Positions 54,501 through 64,000 of a stretch of DNA of 64,000 nucleotides are shown here, piece by piece (position 1 is the first letter of the stretch; each line of letters opens with the position of its first letter). The notes below the pieces were generated by a model. The model worked only from the letters and a program-made list of their open reading frames with translations. It was not told the DNA's origin and did not search any database. A program made the translations under genes and the position numbers. The stretch spans positions 17,006,350 through 17,070,349 of the forward strand of contig CM040452.1 of the NCBI GenBank assembly GCA_022749755.1, in the 5' to 3' direction. This DNA is from Azadirachta indica (lineage: Eukaryota > Streptophyta > Magnoliopsida > Sapindales > Meliaceae).

Positions 54501-55782
54501 AGTGGGTTGCACTTGAAAAAGCTTGACAAGAAATTGGAAAGAACTCTTTTGCATTCATACCGCAAGGTGGGTCTTCCTGTCTATATTTACGCTGCATGAT
54601 GAATTGTCGATATCTGACAGCATATAAGTCTACATTACTGATTTGTTGCAGCTTCAGTTAGCTCATTCTGTACTTTGAATCTATTTGTTGATAGAATCTT
54701 TTTCATGGCTTTGGGTATTTATAAGTCTATGGTACAGATGGAGTCAATCGACAAAATATGGGTGGGACAAGTTGATAGAAAATTAGACCATTGGTAGTTT
54801 CTCAAGTCTTACCTCTTTATCTTTCATTGTCAGGATTTGACATCTCAAGTTTCTGCTGAAACTGACCCAGTTTCACTTTTGCCAAAAGTTGTGTCCATAC
54901 TTTATGTACAGGTCAGTTAATATGAATACAATGTGTGAATTTGTATGTGTACATAGTGATCGTTTATTGTGCAATCAACATGCCTATCTTGTTTACAGGC
55001 TCATAATAAAGCTCTTCAAGCCCCTGGAAGGGCCATCTCTGTTGCTGTTTCTCGGTTGAAGGTATTGAGTGTAGTTAATAGTTCTAATTTCATACAAATT
55101 TATCTTTTGGGAATTAGTTGGAATGTGTTATCTATTAATAGGATTTTGCTTCACACAACCTCTTGCGAGCACTTGTCAAAAAGCATTTGTAACTAATTAT
55201 GTAGGAGATTTTGGATTATTATTAGAAATCTAACTTGTCCATTGATTATTCAGGATAAACTGGATGGTTCAGCATATAAGATTTTGACAGATTATCAAAC
55301 TGCAACTGTGACCCTTTTAGCACTTATGTCTGCGGCAACTGGTGATGTGAGTAAACACTGTGTTCGACTTCCAATATCCTTAATTTAACATGTTTTTCAT
55401 TTTTATGATTGATTTTCTCCTTTTTTTGGGCCTTGAGTAACTTTTAATTGTTAAATTAATACTTCTTAGAGAAAAGAGATCATTCTGCTAAGTTTAGTGC
55501 TGCAAATGAGAAAAATGAAAGTAAAATCCAGGAAGGAAAATTTGGTTGTTTTCATGGCAATCTAGGTAGATGTATGATGTATGTGAGTCTGGATTAATCT
55601 TGGTCTTGCATTGATCATCATGATTCTTCATCTCCATTTTGGTCCTTCATGTAAATTCTTCTATTCCTGTCATTTTTCAGGAAGAAGGCTGTTCATCTGA
55701 TAGAATCTTGAGTAAAAAAGAGCTTCTGGAGGACCTAATGCCAGCACTGAAAGGCCTAGTTCTAGGCACTTCGCAAGCTTGA
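48519..55782 (+). CDS. UFL1: E3 UFM1-protein ligase 1 homologue
   Basis: UFL1 is the E3 that transfers UFM1 from UFC1 to targets at the ER membrane, including ribosomal protein uL24, and acts in ER stress and ER-phagy. Twenty GT-AG exons join in phase to 819 residues: 48519-48692, 49312-49623, 49711-49977, 50763-50810, 51033-51098, 51250-51353, 51680-51773, 51856-51912, 52383-52824, 52912-53066, 53161-53226, 53312-53380, 53490-53582, 53692-53757, 54364-54410, 54503-54566, 54834-54911, 54999-55061, 55254-55346 and 55681-55782. The N-terminal UFL1 domain (PF09743) begins [17 protein letters not shown] and contains [13 protein letters not shown] and [14 protein letters not shown] Lys/Ser-rich disordered linker ([20 protein letters not shown]) lies at about 410-495 in exon 9. 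The C-terminal part includes [34 protein letters not shown] and [11 protein letters not shown]. No break or missing exon was seen. Confidence 0.95.
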
Positions 55783-56489
55783 GTTGGCACAGAAATCGAA
55801 TCTTTTAAGGCCCTAGTTGATAGCTAAAGAAAACTCCCGTAGATGAGGGTAGATATACCATAAGTTTCTTTTGATGACGACTAGAAGCAATCCTGTCCAA
55901 ATGATTTGCCAGTAATGTACTCGCTTTTTCTTTTTTCAAAAAAATAAAATAACAAATAAATAATTTCAGAGGCCGGTCTTTCTTTTTTATTTTTGAACCT
56001 AGAGGCAGGTCTTTCAATTGTATGTTTTACTTGCTTTTATCGTAAAACGTGGTTTATCTTACTCGTAGGCATTAGATTACTGAATTGTGAAGCTACCTAA
56101 AGATTTGATCAAGCATGGCTCTCGCCGATGCTACCCTTGCTCGGCTAAGCCCTTGAGCTCGCGGGACCGAGTCCATCGACCCATGGCTCTAAATAACGAA
56201 CATGGACAGGCCCTGCCTGAAATGTTTCAAGGTAAAATCTCTGAACGTTTGAAGGAGGTCAACGGGCCGCCAACGTACTAATGTTTTATGTTATTCAAAA
56301 TTATTGCAATTGGAAAAATGCTTAATAAGAATTGCATGCTCCCTTTTTCTATCCGGAAACGTCTGCCTTTTGGTACTCGTTAGACCTTTACATAAGCTCT
56401 CACCGAAGCCAAATATTTTAAGCTTCAAAGTTCAATTCTAATCCCGTTAAACATTCTGTCGCAGATGTCAGCTAAAAGATAAGTTGATG
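55783..56489. other. UFL1 3' flank and unrecognised GC-richer patch
   Basis: The first 250 bp or so is UFL1 3' UTR. A GC-richer block at about 56090-56281 has a 64-codon ATG-initiated open frame, but its product matches no family I know and it has no splice context. It may be part of the decayed receptor locus that follows. Confidence 0.4.
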
Positions 56490-57265
56490 ATCATCAAATG
56501 TAATTTATTTAACCGCGACGCCATTAATACACGGAACACTGATAAAGACTACAGGAAAAGTGGTTTAGATGCTTTTCTCTCGCGGAACCTAAGCTCAATT
56601 ACCGTGAATACGATTTTTCTTCGTTGGAAACAGAAACTTCTACAAGTTGCCACTAGTTTCTGTTAATCAAGAAATTTCAATCCGAGCCGGGCTCTTTTAT
56701 GGCAACTATGATAGCCTATCTTGGCCACAAAGAGTTTGAGATAGCAATTTGTGGGCAAAAGTGACAACTTCTATGGTTGAAGAGGATCCATTGTTCCATG
56801 AAGTGATTTACCGGATGAAGTAAGTGCATGCAGGTAAATCAAGTAAGTGCATGCAACCGTGCGCTTGTTTCTTAGCTTGGAGGGTTATTTGTCAAAGACA
56901 CGTACAGGTTGACGGAGTACCTCCACAGCAGGATCAACTATGAGTTCTCTTGCGTAAATAGTTTAACAATTTGCTTAATACGGAGTATGTCTCAGCTTGA
57001 TACATATATATAGAGGGAAGTTACTAGTAGTTTGGAAGGTTTGAATATGGAAATCTAAAGAAATTTCTAGAAGAAGGTATCAACATAACGGCAGATGCAC
57101 TCCCTAATAACCGGCTTTTGGCTTTTAAGGAAAATAGTCCGCTGTTGCCAGTAAGGGTAACTGCAATCCTAGCACAGAATGTAGCAGACTCCATGTCTTT
57201 ATTGCTCAATCGTTCGTCACAAACAGTAGTAGCCAGTTTTGTGCTCCACTTGATGGACCCGGTGG
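56490..57265 (+). pseudogene. Malectin-like receptor ectodomain remnant, copy A
   Basis: This is a decayed copy of the malectin-like domain (PF12819) found outside the membrane in plant LRR receptor kinases. From 56628 the frame reads GNRNFYKLPLVSVNQE, then IRAGLFYGNYDSLSWP, and a stop follows at WPQRV. DSNLWAKVTTSMVEEDP and FHEVIYRMK lie beyond it, with another stop near 56820. After what looks like an old intron, RLTEYLHSRINYEF appears near 56915. Near 57035-57262 a longer frame includes SPLLPVRVTAILAQNVADSM and ASFVLHLMD, which fits the middle of the same domain. The usual RNCY is RNFY here. No LRR, transmembrane or kinase part is present, so it cannot encode a working receptor. Confidence 0.7.
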
Positions 57266-58290
57266 GCAGTTTCCTCAAATCAACCCAGCAAGTATGAAAT
57301 TTACGTGGATAGCAAAAAATTAAATGCTGGATTTGTTTACGGTAACTATGATGGCATATCAAGGCCGCCAAGATTTATGTTGGAGATACATGGTAATTTA
57401 TGGGCAAATGTGATGACTTGTATGAGCCCAGAGGAGCCATTGTACTATGAAGTGATTTATAGGACTATCCAAAAAACAACAAACATTGTGTTTAGTGCGT
57501 ACTAACGATAATGAGGTTCCTTTTGTTTCTTCACTGGAAGCAAAATGTCTGCTTCGTGCCTTTCAAAGCAGGATCAACCCGCACACAATGAAACCGTTGA
57601 GTGGATTTACGTGTTCTTCCCTGGAATCTAGAGTTCTGACGTTTGTGAACTTTTTTGTTTGTTCGTTATTTCCCACAATCACATAGCATCGAATCCGGTC
57701 TTCCAATGTTACCTTGCTTGTAGCAATGTGCTTATTCCGTTCTTTGTTTTATGCATAATAGTTACAGGAAATTGTTTGGGTCCTAAGGAAGAATGGTGTT
57801 CCCGAATTTGCAAATCTCAGGAAATGTCACGATATGTCAACATATCCTTCGGTCTAATTCCTTATGGCTACATTTCGCAGGAAAAACAGACCACCATGGC
57901 CTGTGATGGTAACTGCAATCGAAGCGAAAGATGTCTCAGACTATATATTTGTCGGTCAATCTTTCGTCTCAAACAACAGAGGTTGTGGCCTGCTTTATAC
58001 TCTTACTCTATGGATCAAAGTATTCGGGTTCCTTTGAAGGAAACTAGGAACGTTGAAATTTAGATTGACGGCCCAAAAAAGGGACATCCCTACCTCTACC
58101 TGGAGCAATTGCACATATCTCTAAAACGTGGTGTCATTGTACCCGATTCGGGTTTCGGGTTCAGCAAATGTAACAATTGCTCCTGCAAATGGGTCTCTCT
58201 ACTGGGGCCACTAATAAAGGCCGTGGAAATCTTTTATACGATTTATGTGATGGATGTGTCCAGTGGAGAACATTTGCAGGGCTTGTAGTA
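57266..58290 (+). pseudogene. Malectin-like receptor ectodomain remnant, copy B
   Basis: This is a second decayed copy directly downstream of copy A. From 57290 it reads DSKKLNAGFVYGNYDGISRP, then FMLEIHGNLWANVMTCMSPE and YEVIYRT. After a one-base frame change near 57480, VCLVRTNDNEVPFVSSLEAK and FQSRINPH follow. Near 57900, PVMVTAIEAKDVSDYIFVGQ aligns with the RVTAILAQNVADSM segment of copy A, also at DNA level (ggtaactgcaatc in both). LLGPLIKAVEIFYTIYV near 58190-58240 resembles the usual end of the malectin-like domain. Several stops and frame changes break it, and no kinase exon follows. Confidence 0.65.
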
Positions 58291-59202
58291 ACTTTACTTC
58301 ATTTGCTTGGGCTTGGCGTTCTTGTTTATTTATGATGTAAAGTAAAATATCGTAAGATTGTTATTTATCATAAATGGTTGTTTTCCAATATAATTCAAGT
58401 TTAGTTATAGAAAAGTTGATGATAATTAAATTTAAATTATGTTTTAATTAAGTTTAGTTATTATTTACTAACTATTCAAGCATTTATATTGGATATACAA
58501 TAATTTTATTTTATAATAATTACAAACTAAAATCACTATTGATATCAAATTTTATTACTGATATCAACTAATAAATTTTATTTGTACGTAAAAAAAAGAA
58601 GCCTCCTCTGTCTTTACTTTCTCTTTACTTATATATTTTTTTTTCCTTTTTGATTAGTTGTTTTAGAATTTTAATTTTGATGAGATTTTACTACAGAGAT
58701 CGGTAATTTGGAGCTTACTCTATTTTTATTGACTGGGTTTCAGATCCAATATTTAAAAAAACTCTTTTCTTCCTTGGACTCAATCTACATAGTGAAAGAA
58801 AGTAAAGATTTAATAGGGTGGAAAGTCCAAAAGGCTCCAAAACATGAGGACTAACAGTCACTAAACTTCAATTCCAATTATATTTTAATTTATCGATACT
58901 TCTAGTTCAGGAATATATATGTGCAGATGAATACTCTTTTATTTGCACTCCTTTTAACCATCCATGGTATTCTTCTAGAAATTTTACCCAGATTTTTTTT
59001 ATTTAGATAGAAGAAAACGATAAGAAAATATAGAAAAAAAAAGAGGCCGGCAGATTTTCATAATGTAAAATCATTGAAAATTTTTAAAAGAAGGCAACTT
59101 GAATATTTGAGTCGTTGTGCAGAGGTAAAAGAAGTTCAAATTATTTCCTTTTCACCCATTTGATCTCTCAACAGTTTCTTCATGTAATCAGAAAGAATAC
59201 CG
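58291..59202. other. Intergenic, AT-rich
   Basis: This is the presumptive promoter of the Yippee-like gene. It contains no array longer than about 12 bp, no coding frame and no recognised motif cluster. Confidence 0.55.
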
Positions 59203-60224
59203 ATGGCAGAGGCAGAGCACGCTGTTATTCAGTATGATCAGACTGCGGCCTCGAGGTTCTACGCATGTCGTGAATGTGGCACTCACATTGCATTGTCTCC
59301 AGACTGCATCGCTGTAAGCAGTAGCAATCCCTGGTCTCCATACATCATTTCTTTTGTTAATTTATGTTTATGAATCGATCTACATACGCCAATAACACTA
59401 CCAAGAATACTTTCAATTCTTCTTCCTTATACAGTTTAGTGTTTAGTTGTTCTTTATTTGTTTCTCTTTCTTTATTAATCAATTTCTTTTTAATAGCCAG
59501 TGAGTCTAGTGCATTATTGGGCCATTGATACAGTACAAATAATTAATGGCCGTTGTCATGAAAATCTTGTTTGAGCTGCTAAGGGACCCTTTGCTCTATC
59601 TTACTATGTTTTTCAATGCATTTTTGCAGCATGAAGAATCCTGGTACGTTATAGTGAAGAACCCGTGAGATATTTGCTGAACTATACCCAATTATGTTTA
59701 TGGATTCTTGTTATTGATCGTCAGGATATTTTATTTTGAAGGATTGATACAAAATATCATGACAAATGAATCTCACCAACTTATGTTATGGTTCATTATG
59801 TCTTCAAAATGTAGAATCAATTTGAGGACTGATACACCGGAGAATCATTATCGGAATGACCATATTACCCTGGCAAAAGTGAGCTGTACTGTATGCAACA
59901 GGGTGTTGGGCAATAGAATCGTAAGATCTTCTAAACAGTTTTCCTCCCCTCCTTTGCAATTAATTTCAATTCTATCCTGACTGAATGTTATATGCTCCAG
60001 ATTCAAGTTCAAGTTTGCTTTGATTTCCTCCAAGAAGATAACGTTTTACTCCTTTGGTAAGTTTTTGATTTAGTTTTGACGCTGAAGAATTTGATGCAGA
60101 GTTTTATTGAAGGCTTGCTTCCGCTGTAATTTTTATGATTTTAATTGAAGAATCTGAATGTAGGAGGAGGTTGCTGTTCTGGAATGGAAATGAGATGGTA
60201 CTACTTGAAGTTGAAGGGCAGTGA
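59203..60224 (+). CDS. Divergent Yippee-like zinc-binding protein, first exon set
   Basis: Yippee proteins are small conserved zinc-binding proteins of uncertain role with consensus CxxC ... CxxC-x4-GWKY. Five exons join in phase: 59203-59313, 59630-59664, 59815-59920, 60001-60056 and 60164-60224, giving 122 residues. Exon 1 encodes FYACRECGTHIAL with the first Cys pair (C22 and C25). Exon 3 encodes VSCTVCNRVLGNRI with the second pair (C73 and C76). The GWKY that follows in the family is GNRI here. The inter-pair spacing is 47 residues, against about 52 in the family. The exon 2/3 borders were set by comparison with the downstream copy, which has the same exon lengths; the acceptor at 59814 (aaaatgtag) is weak. 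A shorter exon 2 ending at 59643 would also splice. It is a functional gene or one starting to decay. Confidence 0.68.
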
Positions 60225-60520
60225 CACTGATAGTTCAATGACATCGCAGAAGGGCTCACTTACAAACTTCGATACACATGCAATTACTGCCCATAAAATC
60301 TTTTTCCATTACTTTCTTCTCCATTGTAAGTCTTCTCATTGTAGATTTGCTTGCTTCTCTTAGTACTCTATAAATAGAATCATCGTTACTGTAATTGCCA
60401 AAATGTTCAAGACGCTAGAGTATTTTTACTAGGTTTAAGATATATACCAAAGTCACAAATGAAGAGGAGTTGCAATTTACTGGTATGAAAATCCTGCAAT
60501 ATGCTCGCTTGATCTGCTCC
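59600..60520 (+). repeat. Tandem duplicate, unit 1 (Yippee exons 2-5 and flank)
   Basis: This segment is repeated at about 61505-62480, roughly 1.9 kb downstream. Similarity starts just before the exon 2 acceptor (tttcaatgca...ttgcag in both). It passes through all four exons and continues past the stop codon to shared 3' flank (actaggttt, gagttgcaatt). Introns have diverged more than exons. Confidence 0.7.
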
Positions 60521-61504
60521 CCGCACTGTTTTCAATTTCATGGTTCTCTTACTCACTGGAGCATTTTTATTTGTTTGTTAGGCTTTCGCTGACAAATGTC
60601 CCTGGATCACCAGGAAACCTTGATAAGTTGCGTAAGCTCATGGAACTATTTGTTATTTTTCAGAAGATTACAGGATTCACATTAAGTATAATTTTTCCAA
60701 ATAAGATTTTATAATTTGCTTCTTCCTTCTTAATTTATGTTTGAATTCAGCTTTCTATGAAAGATTCTCGCTTTTCTCCTGCAAGGCCAGCAGTTAACTC
60801 TGAATCATTAGGTAGTAAAAACCAAAACACTGGGTGTGAGTTATTGTTTCGTACATGAAACTTGTGGTTCAAAAGCCGCTTTGGATTTGGAAAACGGCTC
60901 GATTTATATAAATTTAATTTTTTTTCTTTTTTAAAAAAAAATAAAATAAATCATTAGATAAATGTTAAGGAAACCGTTATGAGTAGGATTCACATTCTAA
61001 ACCTATATTTAGTTACGGTTATCCTAATACCTACTAAACTCTCACTTCCGTAACTTCAAAATTCACAATTATCAAGAACCCTTCTCGCTTCTCTTCTAAA
61101 CTAGGAACCCGGATGAAAGATCAAAACAAGGAACTAGAATTCTTTCATCATTTTCTTTCTTTCCACAGATTTTTTGCAGATATTACTCTGATTCTTAGTT
61201 CAAAGCTCCAAGATTTATTGTAACTAGAAAATGCCATCATGGGTTTGATTGTTTTGTTACAATGGACCACTAGTGTTTCTTGAAATTGTTAAAAAATTTC
61301 AATTGCTTGGGTAATTATTTCTCTCTGTAACTAGACTGAACAGAAATCTCAAACAGAGTATGTTCTGTTAACAAGTATAAGTGAGGAAAATTATCAGGAA
61401 ATATTTCTATCATGGTGATGTGATTCAACTCTGGGCTAATACTTTCGATTTTTTTTTTAAGTATCCAGCTCACTCATTTTTGTTTACACAAGGAGAAATC
61501 CTTT

Positions 61505-62480
61505 GGCCTAACTGTTGTTTTCAATGCATTTTGCAGCATGCGCCAACTCGGTCAATTAACGTAGACTCTGCGTAAGATATTTTGTGAACTATGCTTGGCA
61601 AGACATCCATTTATGTTTTGATAACTTGTTACATAACAATTTTTTACTTTTGTATAGATGGAGTACCATTAGAAATCACGATGCATTGCTCTTTTATATG
61701 TAGTGTGAACTTGGTGAATAGAAATCCGGAACAGATTCTGACCGGTGCAGACGCAAGAATGGCATATATGATTTGTGTTGGGTGCAACACTCCCTTGGGG
61801 TGGAAATATGTAAGATTCTACATAAAATTTTTCCCCCTCTGAAATTTCTTTGCAGTCCCTGAAGTAACAGGTTAAAATCGTGTATTATGAATGCTATATT
61901 CTTCAGGTTGATGTGGTATCCCCCACTAATTTGATCCGTGAAGGACGATGCATCCTCTTTTTGTAAGTTTTTGGAACATTACCTCATGACACTGAAGAAT
62001 ATACAAATTAAGCTTCGATAGAAGGTTTGCTCTTGCAGAGTTTGTCGGCTATGAATTTTTGACATGAGAATCTTGTGTAGGGATAGGCTGCTGTTCTGGA
62101 GTGGTGTGCGAATAAGAGACGCAATCACAACACTACCAAAGACAGAATCACCGGCCGGTACAAAGTAACTTTTCAGGGGGATGAAGTGACTGTTGAAGGA
62201 CATCGTGGAAGGGCTCACTTAAAAGTTTCAACCAACATCCATTTGCTGCACAGGATTCTTTTCCACTCCTGTCTTTCATTCTTCGTTTTCTCGTTTCTCT
62301 CGTCATAGAGATGTTAAGTGAGCATGCTCATTACAAAGCTATTCGAGAAACTAGCGGACTTTTAGTAGGTTTGAGATACATCAATCGAAACAAAGAATAG
62401 AAGTTGCAATTCAATGAAAAAACTGGTGCTCTTAACCTATAAATCCTGCAGTATATATGTTTGCTTGTAATGCCTGTTTT
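61505..62480 (+). repeat. Tandem duplicate, unit 2 (Yippee exons 2-5 and flank)
   Basis: This is the downstream copy of the segment at about 59600-60520. No copy of exon 1 (CRECGTH) was found in the 1.3 kb between the last exon of unit 1 and the first exon of unit 2. Confidence 0.7.
61537..62168 (+). CDS. Yippee-like second exon set, no first exon of its own
   Basis: Four exons parallel the upstream set: 61537-61571 (35 nt), 61704-61809 (106 nt), 61907-61962 (56 nt) and 62081-62168, with GT-AG introns and no stop before TAA. The first three lengths equal those upstream (35, 106 and 56). Exon 2 of the set encodes VNLVNRNPEQILTGADARMA and then ICVGCNTPLGWKY, an exact Yippee CxxC-x4-GWKY. The last exon encodes DRLLFWSGVRIRDAI and 18 more residues, versus RRLLFWNGNEM upstream. 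The phase accepts exon 1 at 59203-59313, which would give a 131-residue protein with both Cys pairs. It may be an alternative cassette of the same gene or a 5'-truncated duplicate. The intact frame and better motif argue against simple decay. Confidence 0.55.
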
Positions 62481-63259
62481 ATTGGAGATTTTTGCAATTG
62501 CAGAAGTGATGCCGGCCTCATAATTCATTGGGCAATCTTAGGATTCCTTCACAAGCTACAAAAATCACCACAGTTTCTTCATAATTCAATATAGATTCCA
62601 ATGATTTATCAGTACCCTAAAAGAGATCAGCTAAAAAGTATAATTGTTGTTGTCGCTACAAAAGTAGTCTGAGGCCGTGCAGTGCTCCAGATGCTATCTA
62701 CTGGAATTCAAGATAATGACTCAACTCCAATCAGAATGCATTTACAGTCATGGAATCATTTTCATTACTCATCTTTCAATTTATTTTCTTCTCACTAGAG
62801 ATATGAGGAATGAAATGAAAAATAAAATTATTGTTAATCAGCACAAGTATTGTTATTGTTTTAACATAGAAATGACAAATGATAGCAGTCATAACGGAAA
62901 AAACTGAAATACGTATAACATTTCCCTCCTCTTTCTCTTCACAGGAGCTTGTCACATCGGGCTTTTATATTAACAACTCAAGTCAAGAATCTCCCTTCCT
63001 CTCTCAACAAATAACCTATTTCGAGAATCAAAGTCAATAACCGGAATTCTCTCTTCAGTTTTCTTTACTTTCACCCATTTGACCATTGCACAGACACCTT
63101 AACTTTCAAGGAAATTTTCACATACCTTACTGAGGTTTGCCAAAATTACATATGGATAGAAAGTATTAAGTAATTCAAAGATACCTCCCATTTGTTTAAC
63201 CAAAAAGTGAGTTTCCGTTAGTCGAAGGGTAATATAGACATTTCGATCCGCACAAAGTC
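62481..63259. other. Intergenic, no recognised feature
   Basis: Ordinary AT-rich sequence after the Yippee tandem units. No coding frame, RNA gene or transposon was recognised before the repeat cluster. Confidence 0.55.
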
Positions 63260-63271
63260 GCTGCTACACTC

Positions 63272-63301
63272 AACCTATGTTCACACGTGGCTCGCTCTCG
63301 C

Positions 63302-63332
<31 letters not shown>

Positions 63333-63349
63333 ACCTATGTTCACACGTG

Positions 63350-63397
<48 letters not shown>

Positions 63398-63532
63398 GTG
63401 GCTCGCTCACACAACCTATGTTCACACGTGGCTCGCTCACACAACCTATGTTCACACGTGGCTCTCTCTCTCTCTCACACGTGGCTCTCTCTCTCTCTCA
63501 CACGTGGCTCTCTCTCTCTCTCTCACACGTGG

Positions 63533-63560
<28 letters not shown>
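63272..63560. repeat. CT-rich minisatellite with eight CACGTG boxes
   Basis: CACGTG followed by GCTC occurs eight times, at 63284, 63344, 63395, 63425, 63455, 63478, 63501 and 63526. The copies are separated by CT arrays of varied length, and four are preceded by acctatgttca. Spacing falls from 60 bp to about 23 bp. CACGTGGC is the classical G-box/ABRE core, and CT runs are GAGA-type BPC sites. Whether the array regulates a gene to the right of the window cannot be seen. Open frames through it encode Ser/Leu repeats only. Confidence 0.85.
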
Positions 63561-63584
<24 letters not shown>

Positions 63585-63978
63585 ACCGTTTTCACCTCTC
63601 TAGGCCTGCCTTTGCAAGTCTTGCCCAACTTTCTTTGTCTTCACAAGAGCAAATCAAAAAGCACACACTAAGAGAGAAGAAAACATGGAAGACTGCAAAA
63701 CAACGAATGAGTGCACATAGATGAGACTCACCTCCTTCTCTTTCCTTTCTTCATGCCTAACTGAACCACACACACACACACACACACACACACAACCGTT
63801 TTCACCTCTCTAGGCCTGCCTTTGCAAGTCTTGCCCAACTTTCTTTGTCTTCACAAGAGCAAATCAAAAAGCACACACTAAGAGAGAAGAAAACATGGAA
63901 GACTGCAAAACAACGAATGAGTGCACATAGATGAGACTCACCTCCTTCTCTTTCCTTTCTTCATGCCTAACTGAACCA
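63561..63978. repeat. Perfect tandem duplication, period 210 bp
   Basis: Bases 63585-63768 and 63795-63978 (184 bp each) appear identical by eye, and each is preceded by a CA array of 12-14 units. Each unit begins accgttttcacctc and ends taactgaacca. No protein or RNA function is recognisable. The identity implies a very recent event or an assembly artefact. Confidence 0.9.
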
Positions 63979-64000
63979 AGATTTATATATTTATGTAGAA

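Noticed and set aside
57024..57371. 115-codon minus-strand open frame
   Set aside because: It is the antisense shadow of the malectin-like remnant, whose plus-strand frame gives recognisable blocks.
63272..63560. Regularly repeated unit resembling a CRISPR array
   Set aside because: Spacers are simple CT runs of variable length and this is a plant nuclear locus; it is a minisatellite.
63270..63724. Open frames of 61-145 codons on both strands over the CT/CA arrays
   Set aside because: They encode only simple Ser/Leu, Arg/Glu or Thr/His repeats from the microsatellites.

Overview
The window is nuclear DNA from a flowering plant, most likely a eudicot. Genes have GT-AG introns and sit in long AT-rich intergenic stretches full of short (AT)n arrays. 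The products are plant families: NaKR, EXO70H, 3-ketoacyl-CoA synthase, an ITN1-like ankyrin protein and a malectin-like receptor ectodomain. Protein similarity recalled from memory suggests a woody rosid, possibly Citrus; this is an impression, not a demonstrated assignment.

Layout, left to right. (1) 1076-2157, minus: a three-exon NaKR/HIPP-type heavy-metal-associated protein. (2) 6866-8173, plus: a four-exon ribosomal protein eL35 (uL29) gene with telo-box and site II promoter motifs. (3) About 8.8 kb without a convincing gene. (4) 16954-18834, plus: an intronless EXO70 exocyst subunit of the H type. (5) About 7.4 kb of gene-poor DNA. (6) 26314-27702, plus: an intronless 3-ketoacyl-CoA synthase of the KCS12/KCS19 type with all catalytic residues. 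(7) About 6 kb of gene-poor DNA. (8) 33638-37825, plus: a nine-exon NUDT9-like Nudix hydrolase. (9) 44574-47267, plus: a three-exon ITN1-like ankyrin/PGG membrane protein. (10) 48519-55782, plus: a 20-exon UFL1, the UFM1 E3 ligase; all 20 exons join in phase to 819 residues. (11) 56490-58290, plus: two decayed tandem copies of a malectin-like receptor-kinase ectodomain. (12) 59203-62168, plus: a divergent Yippee-like locus with one first exon followed by two tandem copies of the remaining four exons. (13) 63260-63978: a CT/CA-rich tandem repeat carrying eight CACGTG boxes, then an apparently perfect tandem duplication with a 210-bp period.

The genes are independent housekeeping, membrane-trafficking, wax or lipid, and stress loci rather than a pathway cluster. 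Adjacent pairs (NaKR with eL35; EXO70H with KCS; NUDT9 with UFL1) recall neighbouring genes in Arabidopsis, so the order is probably ancestral. The most unusual structure is the Yippee-like locus. Its second exon set keeps the lengths 35, 106 and 56 nt and the canonical CxxC-x4-GWKY motif, but has no first exon of its own, which suggests alternative exon cassettes or a 5'-truncated duplicate. All exon models come from reading splice signals and reading frames by eye; no search or transcript data were available.
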